In this document: piece by piece, positions 18,786-26,743 of the stretch
Numbering within the stretch: position 1 is the first letter of the stretch
Layout of the letters: each line of letters starts with the position of its first letter
Origin: Acidobacteriaceae bacterium
GTDB taxonomy: Bacteria > Acidobacteriota > Terriglobia > Terriglobales > Acidobacteriaceae
NCBI GenBank assembly: GCA_025352065.1
Contig: JANXUC010000021.1
Coordinates: 62,001-126,000, forward strand
Direction of reading: 5' to 3'
DNA length: 64,000 bases
Program-made: the position numbers and the translations under genes
Notes under the pieces: model-generated
What the model saw: only the letters and a program-made list of their open reading frames with translations
Databases searched by the model: none
Told to the model about the DNA's origin: nothing

Positions 18786-18940
18786 TCAGGTCTCCAAAAC
18801 CAACGTTATCTTACGATCTTGTTGAGGATACTAGCTTGTTGCACGTTTGCAGAAAAAGATTCGTATCAGAGCGCAGCTTTGGCTGCGCCGCTCGATCAGC
18901 AGCGGCAAGCACAGCAAAACCCCTCCCAGCGCTACGAGCG

Positions 18941-20002
18941 CTAACCGCGTCGCCTGCGTACCGCCAATTCCAGCACTTCCGCCCACTGCACCGCAACGCG
19001 ATCCCACGAGAACTGCTCCACGTGTCTGACCGCCGCCGCCGACATCGTTTCCCGCAGTCCCCGGTCCGCCAACAGCAATTCCAGCTTTGCCACCCAATCT
19101 GCGTCTGATTCTGCCAGAAAACCCGTTTCCCCATCGATCACATAGTCGGGCTCGTACACTTTCATGGCGACCACAGGCAGCCCGCAGGCAGCCGCCTGCC
19201 CCAACACCTGCGGATGTCCTTCCAATATGCTGGGAAACAGGAAAATATCAGCGTCGCGCATTTCGTCTCCGAGCGCGATTTGGCTTAGGTGTCCTAGAAA
19301 AACTACATTGCGGCAGCCTAGATCCTCCGCAATCCGCTGGCACTCCTCCTCCTCCTCCCCTGCCCCAGCAAGCCGAAACTGCACCTTCGGCATTCGGGCC
19401 GCCTGCCGCACGACCAGGGAAACACGTTTGAGCGGCCGGAACGATCCCGCATATAAAACGTGAGCGCATTCACGCTTCCGTCGTTTCGAATCTGTAGGCG
19501 CGTAAAACGCACGAGGATCGACTCCATCGTGAATCGTTTCTACCGATGGAACCTTGTAATACTCCTCAATGGTTTGCGTTACGAATCGGGAGTTCCCTAC
19601 AACCACATCCGATTCCCTTACCGCGAGCATTTCTAAAGGATTCACATCGCGGTCCTTCACCATGGAGACCACGTATGTAACCAAAGCGCTGCTTAAGCCT
19701 AAACCTCGCCTCATCCTTAAGAACCATGCATCCAGCGGACCAAAGCGAGGGAAAAAATACACATCGGGAGGCGACGACAGCACGGACGCCAGCAGCCGAA
19801 CTGTGTTGCCGTGAGCATGGTACTGCAGGATCTTTGTGTTCTCCCGCGCCGCGATCCTCGCATCCGGCTCCCCCATCGCAATCATCGTCACGTGAAATTT
19901 CTCGGGAGACAGCCGCGCCACAATTTCCTTCACCGTCAAGTTCTGCGCGTTCGTATTGTCGGCGTCGGCAAAAGAAGGCGTAAAAATCCGGATCGGCGGC
20001 AT
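18941..20002 (-). CDS. GT4 glycosyltransferase
   Basis: A 353-residue GT-B transferase. I chose the ATG at 20002 (MPPIRIFTPSFADADN) over a TTG four codons earlier because GGAG sits at 20007-20010, four bases upstream. Seen motifs: ETIHDGVDPRAFY, HVLYAGSFRPLKR and the late FPSILEGHPQVLGQAAACGLPVV, in which the first Glu of E-x7-E is present and the second is replaced by Gln. The protein ends in an Arg-rich tail. It heads the minus-strand group that runs to the ligase at 14156. Substrate unknown. Confidence 0.88.
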   Translation of the reverse strand: MPPIRIFTPSFADADNTNAQNLTVKEIVARLSPEKFHVTMIAMGEPDARIAARENTKILQYHAHGNTVRLLASVLSSPPDVYFFPRFGPLDAWFLRMRRGLGLSSALVTYVVSMVKDRDVNPLEMLAVRESDVVVGNSRFVTQTIEEYYKVPSVETIHDGVDPRAFYAPTDSKRRKRECAHVLYAGSFRPLKRVSLVVRQAARMPKVQFRLAGAGEEEEECQRIAEDLGCRNVVFLGHLSQIALGDEMRDADIFLFPSILEGHPQVLGQAAACGLPVVAMKVYEPDYVIDGETGFLAESDADWVAKLELLLADRGLRETMSAAAVRHVEQFSWDRVAVQWAEVLELAVRRRRG

Positions 20003-20077
20003 GCAGCTCCTCAAGTTAGTTTCAGCGCGGTAGATGATCGAAGCTCTACAACTTGTTTCATAAATGTTTTTGGGTAG

Positions 20078-20129
20078 GGCACGACTTCAGTCGTGCCGTT
20101 CGACCGGCATAGAACATGGGCTTTAGCCC
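20078..20129 (+). repeat. Double-hairpin repeat, unit 1
   Basis: GGCACGAC-TTCA-GTCGTGCC (20078-20097) followed 20 bases later by GGGC-TTTA-GCCC (20118-20129). Same architecture as the units at 20209 and 23221. Confidence 0.85.
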
Positions 20130-20208
20130 CTCAGGTACGACTCTTACTCAAAGCATTTACGAAATACGCTCAGGAGTTCCTACTAGATGGTCGCACAACT
20201 CAGGTAGA

Positions 20209-20258
20209 GCGGCGCTTCAGCGCCGCGTTGCGAACCCTAAATCAACGGGCTTTAGCCC
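20209..20258 (+). repeat. Double-hairpin repeat, unit 2 (covarying stem)
   Basis: GCGGCGC-TTCA-GCGCCGC (20209-20226) followed by GGGC-TTTA-GCCC (20247-20258). Both tetraloops and the second stem match unit 1, but the first stem differs on both sides so that pairing is kept. Confidence 0.85.
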
Positions 20259-20310
20259 TAAGGTAAGACTCGAACCGTGGCGGAAGCATTTACGAAACAC
20301 GCCCTGGGAG

Positions 20311-20442
20311 GTTGTTGAAAAATCTCAAAGTTTGTCATTCCGAACCGTTTTATCGTGAGGAATCTACTGGTTTGCTGCGGTTTTCGAAAGGTCAATTCCG
20401 GAAGCCGCACTGGAATGCCTTCGGAAATACTTTTTCAACAGC
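20311..20442 (+). repeat. MITE-like repeat, copy B (clear inverted termini)
   Basis: Perfect 10-base terminal inverted repeats TGTTGAAAAA (20313-20322) and TTTTTCAACA (20431-20440) enclose the core GTCATTCCGAACCGTTTTATCGTGAGGAATC in split form at 20333-20363. The right end lies a few bases beyond the stop codon of the aldo/keto reductase gene. Confidence 0.8.
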
Positions 20443-20445
20443 CCC

Positions 20446-21429
20446 TTAGGACGCCAGCCCTGTACTTTCGCGAACACGGCTTTCCTCCAAGTGCCAGTAA
20501 CTTGGATCCACCAATCGCTCATTATCCAGTGCCAGCGTATGCGCAGTTTCGTAGAGCAGCGGATTCAATGGCCCCGCGTCCTGTGCCGCCAGGCAACCAT
20601 CAAGCTCCTCACGATTGCGCACTCCCACCAAAACCGTGTGCGCCGCTGGCACAGTTAGACAAAAGCGTAGCGCCATCTCCGGCAATCCATCCCACGTTGT
20701 TCCCAGCCCTTGCACAGCTTGCTCGCTCGCTCGCGTCACCAGCTCTAAACTCTCCGGAAGCCATTGCGCCCGCTTCGTCAAAGCACCCTTCAGCAACGCT
20801 GATCGCGTCAACACTCCAATCCCCGCAGCCTCGGCTTCAGGCAACACCCGCTGGCACATTCTCTGGTCCAGCAAATTCAGCGCCACTTGCAGCACATGAA
20901 TCTTCCCCGTCCGCACTGCCGCCAAAGCCGTATCCGGCCCGTACACGGAGGCCCCAATCCACCGCAGCTTCCCGGCCTCGCGCGCCCGCTCCAGGCAGCC
21001 CACCATATCCCCTTGCCGTAACATCGGAATTGTCGCGTTGTGGATCTGAACAATATCCAGAACATCCCGCCGCAGCGCTCGCAGACTCGCATCCAGCGAT
21101 GCATTAACCTCGGCTGACAGTTCGAGGGGAGAAGGAGTCTTACTACCTGCTGGAAGTGAAACCTTAGTTGCAATCACACAGTCCCAACGCCCTGACAACG
21201 CTCGCCCTAGCAACTTCTCGCTGTGCCCGTAAGCTGGCGCAGTGTCAAAGAAGTTGATGCCGCTATCCACTGCCGCATGAATTGCGTTGATCGCGCCTGC
21301 ATCACTCACCGCGTCTTCCCCTGGCGTCGGAATGCCATATTCCTTCACCCCGAACGCAGCCGTACCAATACCAAGGCGCGAAACCTTAAGCCCTGTGGAC
21401 CCGAGTGTTACGTAGTCCCTGTGTCCCAT
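20446..21429 (-). CDS. Aldo/keto reductase
   Basis: A 327-residue TIM-barrel NAD(P)H oxidoreductase. Seen: LGIGTAAFG, the catalytic region NFFDTAPAYGHSEKLLG (Asp and Tyr), VIATKVSLP with the active-site Lys, and HTVLVGVRNREELD near the C-terminal cofactor site. It reduces aldehydes or ketoses, or could act on a keto-sugar since pseC and pseB lie upstream on the same strand (416-base gap). Whether it takes part in nucleotide-sugar synthesis is unclear. ATG start and length are normal. Confidence 0.88.
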   Translation of the reverse strand: MGHRDYVTLGSTGLKVSRLGIGTAAFGVKEYGIPTPGEDAVSDAGAINAIHAAVDSGINFFDTAPAYGHSEKLLGRALSGRWDCVIATKVSLPAGSKTPSPLELSAEVNASLDASLRALRRDVLDIVQIHNATIPMLRQGDMVGCLERAREAGKLRWIGASVYGPDTALAAVRTGKIHVLQVALNLLDQRMCQRVLPEAEAAGIGVLTRSALLKGALTKRAQWLPESLELVTRASEQAVQGLGTTWDGLPEMALRFCLTVPAAHTVLVGVRNREELDGCLAAQDAGPLNPLLYETAHTLALDNERLVDPSYWHLEESRVRESTGLAS

Positions 21430-21845
21430 ATTCTCGACCCTGTTTTACTGTTCCCATACTGAACCAACACAGGGCGCAAAACTAGGCACGCGAAACTAGC
21501 CAGTTAATAGCTAACAGGCTTCACAACTTAGTTTGGGAGGTTGGAATTCAGCAACAGAACAGATTTGCTTGCCACTTACTAAGTCAGATTCTGCAACTAA
21601 GTCGGACGAGTAAGGAATCGGCTGACAACCATCCAGCAGATCGCTGAAAAACTCTAAAAGTTTGTCATTCCGAACAGTTTTATCGTGAGGAATCTGCTAC
21701 TTTCCCGGGATTGAGCAGGTTGCCCTTCCGGAACAAGCGCTGAATCGCGCGCAGAAAATTCTTTTTTAACAAGCTCTTTAGCCACTGCGGTCAGCCGCAA
21801 GAAAGAACTGGGCTTTACTCAAAAACCATCACTCAAAACAACCTT
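21430..21845. other. Gene-free stretch with one MITE-like element
   Basis: No open frame looks real. The main content is the repeat at 21641-21774; the rest shows no structure that I can name. Confidence 0.75.
21641..21774 (+). repeat. MITE-like repeat, copy C
   Basis: Core at 21661-21698 and a long 3' half (GAGCAGGTTG...GGAACAAGCGCTGAATCGCGCGCAG, in pieces) that is closely matched, inverted, by copy D at 33352-33487. Ends are imperfect inverted repeats (GCTGAAAAA / TTTTTTAAC). Confidence 0.8.
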
Positions 21846-23078
21846 CTAAGTACGGTGGAAACCAGCCGCATAATACTTCACAACTTTCCCCACCGCCCGC
21901 ACCACATCCTCAACATCCTCATCCGTCATGGCATGGAACATCGGCAAACTCAGCAACCCTTCATAAGCCGACTCCGCCACCGGATACTCTCCACCCTTAT
22001 ACCCAAACCGCTCTCGATAATAAGGATGCAAATGCACCGGAATATAGTGCACATTCACACCGATGTTCTCCGCCCGCAACGCGCGAAACATTTCGGCTCG
22101 CCCCGCAGTAAGTTGTCCAGCATCCACCCGCACTGGATACAGATGCCATGCAGGATTCACGTCAGCCCGAACAGCCGGAAGAATCAGTCCCTGCACCCCA
22201 GCGAACTGCTCCGCATAGCTCGCCGCAATCGCGCGCCGCCGCGCAAGATTCTCAGTTAACCCTTGCATCTGGCTCAACCCCAGCGCACAGTTAACATCCG
22301 GCAGCCGATAATTCATTCCCAGCAAAACCATCTCGTACTGCCACTGCCCCGCGCTCTGTCGCGCCCTTGCATCGCTGCTGATTCCGTGGCTGCGAAACCT
22401 TCTTAAGGTCTCTGCGAAATCTGCCCGATCCGTCGTCACCATGCCGCCTTCCCCGGTCGTCAAATGTTTCACTGGATGCAGGCTAAACGTTGTCATATGC
22501 GAAATCTGCCCCACACGCCGCCCCTGATACTCCCCACCCAAAGCATGACTCGCATCTTCAATCACAGTAAGCCCATGCTGTTCTGCAATCTTCAGAATCG
22601 CATCCAAATCCGCCGGATGCCCCGCATAATCCACCGGCAGAATCGCTTTCGTAAGAGAAGAGATCTTCGATTTAATTTGTTCCGGATCCAGATTCAACGT
22701 ATCGGAAGAAACATCCGCAAACACCGGGCGCGCCCCCTGATACAAAACGCAATTCGACGTCGCACAAAACGTCATCGGCGTAGTAATCGCTTCGTCCCCA
22801 GGAGCCAGCCCCGCCGCAAAAGCCGCACCATGCAAAGCAGACGTTCCAGAATTAAAACTTACCGCAAAACGCGCACCTGCAAACGCCGCAAACGCCTCTT
22901 CAAACTCCGCAACTTTCGGCCCCGTCGTCAGCCAGTCCGACCGCAAAACTTCCGCCACTGCCTCAATATCTTGTTCGCTAATCGATTGCCGCCCGTAAGG
23001 CAGCAACGTCTTGCGAACCGGTTCGCCCCCATGAATAGCCAGAGCCTCGCCGACCGAAACATTTGAAGATTGCTTCAT
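21846..23078 (-). CDS. pseC: UDP-4-amino-4,6-dideoxy-N-acetyl-beta-L-altrosamine transaminase
   Basis: A 410-residue PLP enzyme of the DegT/DnrJ/EryC1/StrS family. PLP Lys204 lies in SLHPVKHLTTGEGG and Asp175 in VIEDASHALGG; FNSGTSALHGAA holds the phosphate. The sequence pattern is that of PseC, which aminates the 4-keto sugar made by PseB using glutamate, step two of pseudaminic acid synthesis. pseB follows upstream on the same strand after 382 bases. Later steps (pseH, G, I, F) are not in the window, so the product may be used as an amino-dideoxy sugar directly or finished elsewhere. Confidence 0.88.
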   Translation of the reverse strand: MKQSSNVSVGEALAIHGGEPVRKTLLPYGRQSISEQDIEAVAEVLRSDWLTTGPKVAEFEEAFAAFAGARFAVSFNSGTSALHGAAFAAGLAPGDEAITTPMTFCATSNCVLYQGARPVFADVSSDTLNLDPEQIKSKISSLTKAILPVDYAGHPADLDAILKIAEQHGLTVIEDASHALGGEYQGRRVGQISHMTTFSLHPVKHLTTGEGGMVTTDRADFAETLRRFRSHGISSDARARQSAGQWQYEMVLLGMNYRLPDVNCALGLSQMQGLTENLARRRAIAASYAEQFAGVQGLILPAVRADVNPAWHLYPVRVDAGQLTAGRAEMFRALRAENIGVNVHYIPVHLHPYYRERFGYKGGEYPVAESAYEGLLSLPMFHAMTDEDVEDVVRAVGKVVKYYAAGFHRT

Positions 23079-23460
23079 AAATGAAATATAACGTTTGTCA
23101 TTCCGAGCGCAGCGAGGAATCCCTGTCGCTGGAAGGTCTACTCGCGTTCAAGAACTTTAAGCTCCTGCGAGCGCCCCATAACTCTTTTCGAAACCCTTGT
23201 TCCGGAATGCACCCGGGCAGGGCACGACTTCAGTCGTGCCGTTAGACGCAACCAGGAGTCCGGGCTTTAGCCCCTGCCATGCACTCGCAGCTCGAAGCTG
23301 CTGTTCTTTTGTCCAAAAATGCCGCGCGGATAGCGGTAACCCTGTCCCCAGGCACTACCTCTGCGTACCTCAGCGTCCTCTGCGGTTAAGCTCTTGGGGT
23401 AAGAAAGAATTACTCCGTGCCCTCAGTGTTCTCTGTGGTTCAAAGGTTTTCAGTGCGAAA
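23079..23460. other. Gene-free stretch with several repeat types
   Basis: Between pseC and pseB. Contains TTTGTCATTCCGAGCGCAGCG at 23095-23115, the double-hairpin repeat at 23221-23273, and low-complexity CTCTGCGTACCTCAGCGTCC-type sequence at about 23355-23440. No gene is supported. Confidence 0.75.
23221..23273 (+). repeat. Double-hairpin repeat, unit 3
   Basis: GGCACGAC-TTCA-GTCGTGCC (23221-23240) and GGGC-TTTA-GCCC (23262-23273), the same two stems and loops as unit 1 at 20078. Confidence 0.85.
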
Positions 23461-24471
23461 CTAAACCTGCACCACCCGCCGTTGAACCGCCTCGGGATCT
23501 TCCGGCGCAATCAGTTCTTCCAGCTCGCGATTCGTCAGCCAACGCGTATTCGTATCGCTGGTGTAGTGAAAACCTTCCGGAAGCGCCTTCGCATTCTCCC
23601 AGTTTTCCTTCTTCCACCACGGGTGCGACGGCTGAATCACAAACATATCCGGCAGCTCCACTGCATTCCGCGCTTCATCTTCCGACACCAGCGCCTCGTG
23701 CAGCTTCTCTCCCGGACGAATCCCTATAAACTCCACTTCGCACCCGGGAGCAATGGTCTCCGCCAGATCCACCAGCTTCATACTCGGAATCTTCGGCACA
23801 AAAATTTCTCCGCCGTGCATCACCTCAATACTATTCACCACAAACCGCACACCCTGCTCCAGCGTCATCCAAAATCGCGTCATACGCTTATCGGTAATCG
23901 TGATCTTCCCGCGCTTGCGCTGTTCAACAAACACAGGAATCACGCTCCCTCGACTTCCCACCACGTTCCCATACCGCGCACAACTAAATCGAGTCTCCCG
24001 CGCGCCAGCGTAGGCATTCGCCTGCACAAACATCTTCTCCGCGCAAAGCTTCGTAGCCCCGTACAAATTCACCGGACTCACAGCCTTGTCCGTACTCAGC
24101 GCAACCACCCGCCTCACTCCGCAATCAATGGCCGCATCAATCACATTGCGCCCACCCATGATGTTAGTCTGTATCGCCTCAAACGGATTATATTCGCATG
24201 CTGGAACCTGCTTGAGGGCTGCGGCGTGCACTACGACACTGACGCCGTCGAAGGCGCGCACCAGGCGTTGGGGGTCGCGGACATCGCCGATGAAGTAGCG
24301 CAGGCTGGGGTGGTCGAAGCCTTCGGAACGCATGTCGTGCTGTTTGAGTTCGTCTCGGCTGAAGATGACCAAGCGCTTCGGCTTGTACTCCCGCAGCATG
24401 ATGTTTACGAATTTACGGCCGAAAGAGCCTGTACCGCCCGTTACCAGGACTGTTTGTTCTGACCAGTTCAT
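23461..24471 (-). CDS. pseB: UDP-N-acetylglucosamine 4,6-dehydratase (inverting)
   Basis: A 336-residue extended SDR enzyme. The cofactor loop is VTGGTGSFGRKF at the N-terminus; VALSTDKAVSPVNLYGATK holds the catalytic Asp-Lys and Tyr-x3-Lys of the PseB/FlaA1 group. It removes water from UDP-GlcNAc and inverts C5, giving the UDP-4-keto-L-altro sugar that PseC aminates. The protein is soluble and short, unlike the membrane-bound non-inverting PglF/WbpM enzymes. Length, order of motifs and the neighbouring pseC make the call strong. Confidence 0.92.
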   Translation of the reverse strand: MNWSEQTVLVTGGTGSFGRKFVNIMLREYKPKRLVIFSRDELKQHDMRSEGFDHPSLRYFIGDVRDPQRLVRAFDGVSVVVHAAALKQVPACEYNPFEAIQTNIMGGRNVIDAAIDCGVRRVVALSTDKAVSPVNLYGATKLCAEKMFVQANAYAGARETRFSCARYGNVVGSRGSVIPVFVEQRKRGKITITDKRMTRFWMTLEQGVRFVVNSIEVMHGGEIFVPKIPSMKLVDLAETIAPGCEVEFIGIRPGEKLHEALVSEDEARNAVELPDMFVIQPSHPWWKKENWENAKALPEGFHYTSDTNTRWLTNRELEELIAPEDPEAVQRRVVQV

Positions 24472-24611
24472 TCTTTTCCCAAGTCTTTTCCCTAAAAAAT
24501 GCGCTTTTCTTGCCCCTCATTGTATCGCAATTTGAAATCGCGACTAGTTCAGCCGACCCCTCTCAGCCCAGCCGCCCTCAGTAATCCCCCAAACTGCCTC
24601 AAGATCGTCTC

Positions 24612-24630
24612 ATTTCCCAAAATGGGAAAT
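24612..24630. repeat. Inverted repeat ATTTCCCA/TGGGAAAT
   Basis: Perfect 8-base arms with a 3-base spacer about 170 bases upstream of the endonuclease gene; a possible operator or part of a folded leader. Confidence 0.7.
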
Positions 24631-24755
24631 TCTTGTCAAGCCCCCCCAACATCCCTTTTCCCCCTAACCTACTGATTCCATTACTGAAATAGTTGGCAAA
24701 ATAATGGCGGTTTACCCCTCCAAACTTGGTATCCTGAAGATAGAGACAAAATTCT

Positions 24756-24789
24756 AAGGCGCAGCCCTAATCGGGGCCTGCGCCTTTTT
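24756..24789 (+). terminator. Terminator-like hairpin directly before a start codon
   Basis: AAGGCGCAG pairs with CTGCGCCTT, with an inner CCC/GGG, followed by T5 (24785-24789). GGAG at 24794-24797 and the ATG at 24802 come right after. By shape it is an intrinsic terminator or attenuator in the leader of the endonuclease gene. Confidence 0.7.
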
Positions 24790-24801
24790 CTTTGGAGCGT
24801 C

Positions 24802-25293
24802 ATGCCTAAAACTACTACGCTACCCTGTAGTTCTGCCCGTCGTCAGCCCAAGCGTTGCGGAGAACTCGCCGAACTGGCCTTCCTCCACAAAGCTTCCAAT
24901 CAGGGTCTCAAGCTCTCCAAACCCTACGGCGACAGCGACCGCTACGATTTCATCGCCGATACCGGACTGCGTCTACTCAAGGTCCAGGTCAAATCCACCA
25001 GCTATGAAAAAGCTCCCCAAGTCTACAGCGCCTGCGTCGGGCGCCATCTCACCGGAAAACTGGTTCCCTACCTGCCCGGACAAGTCGACTTCATCGTCGT
25101 CTACCTCGTCCCCGAAGACAGCTGGTACATCCTGCCCATGCATGTTGTGGATGGCAAAGTCATGCTCTGGCTGCACTCCCGCAACCATCCCAAGCCCGGA
25201 GTCTACGGAAAATACCTCGACGCCTGGCCTCTGTTGATCGGCGCAACACCGGACCCGCAAACCGCGCCGGACATTCCACATTCGCAACCCTGA
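24802..25293 (+). CDS. PD-(D/E)XK endonuclease, group I intron homing type
   Basis: A 163-residue protein resembling the PD-(D/E)XK family that includes the bacterial homing enzyme I-Ssp6803I. Seen: GELAELAFLHKA (helix with conserved Glu at 21/24), RYDFIAD with Asp49, and LLKVQVKST with Gln62-x-Lys64 as the catalytic Q/E-x-K, then VDFIVVYLVPEDSWYILP. Such nucleases cut a DNA target and can spread their host element. I do not see an intact group I intron around it, so it may be free-standing. SD GGAG with a 4-base spacer. It lies in a non-glycan island on the opposite strand to its left neighbours. Confidence 0.78.
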   Translation: MPKTTTLPCSSARRQPKRCGELAELAFLHKASNQGLKLSKPYGDSDRYDFIADTGLRLLKVQVKSTSYEKAPQVYSACVGRHLTGKLVPYLPGQVDFIVVYLVPEDSWYILPMHVVDGKVMLWLHSRNHPKPGVYGKYLDAWPLLIGATPDPQTAPDIPHSQP

Positions 25294-25365
25294 CCATGCA
25301 GGGCAAACATTCCTGCAGTATCCCTGACCGGGGCCACCTGCCGTTCCAGAACACGATACGAGTTT

Positions 25366-25430
25366 GCTCTTTAAAAACTCGCCAGAAGTTTGTCATCCCC
25401 AACAGCCCTATCGTGAGGAATCTGCTCCTG
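25366..25430 (+). repeat. MITE-like repeat, copy E (core only)
   Basis: TTTAAAAACTCGCCAGAAG leads into GTCATCCCCAACAGCCCTATCGTGAGGAATC in split form; the 3' half of the element is missing. Confidence 0.65.
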
Positions 25431-25508
25431 CCCCTGGCGCGACGACAACCATGTAGGGCGAGCATTCCTGCTCGCCGCTCTTAACTCAATATCAAAACAA
25501 CCCGGTGC

Positions 25509-25545
25509 CCCAGGTTCGCGTGCGTTCTTTGCACGATAACCTGGG
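25509..25545. repeat. Hairpin CCCAGGTT/AACCTGGG
   Basis: Perfect 8-base arms with an inner TGC/GCA pair and a GTTCTTT loop. Preceded by GGTGCC like the hairpin at 25640. Confidence 0.65.
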
Positions 25546-25633
25546 AGGAAAAACCCTTCCGACCACCGAAACTTTGTCCTCCCGAACAGGCGGGTGGCCC
25601 AGCCTTTGACCTCTCTTCCCATACCGGAACATC

Positions 25634-25780
25634 GGGTGCCCCATCCTCGCGTTTTTTGCGAGGGTGGGAGTCATCACACTTAAGATCATACCGTTCTTCG
25701 TCGCGCTCGAAACGATACGTGTTCTATTGTGATAACAGTTCGAATTCCCACCCCTCGCAAAAACGCGAGGATGGGACACC
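25634..25780. repeat. Pair of inverted hairpin repeats
   Basis: Left copy GGGTGCCCCATCCTCGC...GCGAGGGTGGG (25634-25668) and right copy CCCACCCCTCGC...GCGAGGATGGGACACC (25747-25780) are inverted copies of one another, and each is itself a hairpin around a T- or A-rich loop. The same family occurs at 3541-3580. Confidence 0.75.
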
Positions 25781-25978
25781 CTCTGTCTTGGTTGTGTCCG
25801 AGAGATCAACGGCGTAAGGCTGGGCCACCCGGCCTGAGCCACAAGCGAAGAACTCAGCACTATCCGAAACGAGCATCAACAGGTCAAGGGACTTCCTCCT
25901 GTCCGAATAGCACGACCGAGCTAGTTGGTCTGTTCCAAGAGCAAGATAGAGTGTTATTAGAGGACATAGAGGGACATC

Positions 25979-26743
25979 ATGAAGATGAACAAAAAGCCGT
26001 TGCCCATCGCGACGATTTGCAACTGGGAAAATCGCATTGACGCGCAGCCAGACTACCAACGCCCTCCGGCTTGGGGCCGCCAGCAGAAGCAGCTCTTAAT
26101 TGACTCCATCCTTCGGGAGTTCGACATACCGAAGATGTACTGGCGAGAAGTCAATCGTGACAAGATCAAATACGAGGTAATCGACGGGCAGCAGCGACTT
26201 CGCACAATATGGGAGTACCGGGCTGGCGCTTTTGGCATGGCCAAGGATAGCGATCCCGTAAAAGGCTTCAGCGTTGCAAATATGAAATACTCCGATCTGC
26301 CTTTGGACCTCACCTCGGATTTTGACTCTTACGCGGTCGATGTCGTGATTGTGGATGAAGCGGCTCAGAACGACAACGAGGACGAAGTCAGGGATATGTT
26401 TCTGCGATTGCAAAATGGCACGACGCTCAAGGCCCAGGAAAAGCGCAACGCCATGCCTGGCGAAATGCGAAATTTCGTCAAAGAACTAAGCGGCCACCAA
26501 TTTCTCGATAACTGTAAGTTTTCGAACAAACGGTACACGTTCGATCACATTGCGGCCCAAACCATCTGTATCGAACTTAAAGACGGCGCAGGGAATATTA
26601 AAGATAGCGATCTAAGGAAAATGTATGAGGAGAATCGTACTTTCGACCCAAGCGGCTTGAAGGCAAAAAAGTGCGGCGTGTATATGATTTCTTGCTCAAG
26701 GCGTTCCCTGAAAAGACGCCCGAACTCGAGCGCTACAGCGTAA
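25979..26743 (+). CDS. DUF262 nuclease, N-terminal frame
   Basis: A 254-residue frame with the DUF262 (GmrSD-like, ParB-related) signature: DYQRPPAWGRQQKQLLIDS at residues 25-43, then YEVIDGQQRLRTIWEY with the DGQQR motif at 69-73. DUF262 domains hydrolyse NTP in type IV modification-dependent nucleases such as GmrS/BrxU. After residue 231 the similarity to the family stops and a short unrelated tail (CGVYMISCSRRS...) leads to a stop, while the -1 frame continues the protein to 27234. The switch lies exactly on A-AAA-AAG at 26665-26671. Read through with -1 shifting it would be one 418-residue DUF262-HNH protein. SD GAGGG precedes the ATG. It may instead be a frameshifted pseudogene. Confidence 0.8.
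   Translation: MKMNKKPLPIATICNWENRIDAQPDYQRPPAWGRQQKQLLIDSILREFDIPKMYWREVNRDKIKYEVIDGQQRLRTIWEYRAGAFGMAKDSDPVKGFSVANMKYSDLPLDLTSDFDSYAVDVVIVDEAAQNDNEDEVRDMFLRLQNGTTLKAQEKRNAMPGEMRNFVKELSGHQFLDNCKFSNKRYTFDHIAAQTICIELKDGAGNIKDSDLRKMYEENRTFDPSGLKAKKCGVYMISCSRRSLKRRPNSSATA
26665..26671 (+). other. Slippery heptamer A-AAA-AAG at the frame change
   Basis: In the zero frame the codons are AAA (26666-26668) and AAG (26669-26671) preceded by A, the exact dnaX-type -1 slip site. GAAGG at 26659-26663 could act as a stimulatory Shine-Dalgarno-like site or as an SD for the GTG at 26671. No strong downstream hairpin within 10 bases is evident. Confidence 0.7.

Larger units (their letters stand above)
20003..20445. 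other. Gene-free stretch filled with repeats
   Basis: No plausible gene. It holds two tandem copies of the TTCA-loop hairpin repeat (20078-20129 and 20209-20258, each followed by a related AGCATTTACGAAA.ACGC segment) and one MITE-like element (20311-20442). Confidence 0.8.
24472..24801. other. Structured leader region before the PD-(D/E)XK gene
   Basis: No gene. It holds an 8-base inverted repeat ATTTCCCA-aaa-TGGGAAAT (24612-24630), a C7 run (24641-24647), and a terminator-like hairpin at 24756-24789 just before the start codon at 24802. I see no convincing -35/-10 pair. Confidence 0.7.
25294..25978. other. Gene-free stretch rich in hairpin repeats
   Basis: No gene supported. Contains a partial MITE-like core at 25389-25427, a GAGCATTCCTGCTCGCC hairpin near 25459-25476, and three stem-loops at 25509-25545, 25640-25668 and 25748-25776. 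GAGGG at 25968-25972 serves the next gene. Confidence 0.75.

Noticed and set aside
23197-24462. 421-residue plus-strand frame opposite pseB
   Set aside because: Its N-terminus is translated repeat (GTTSVVP) and the rest mirrors pseB; no domain.
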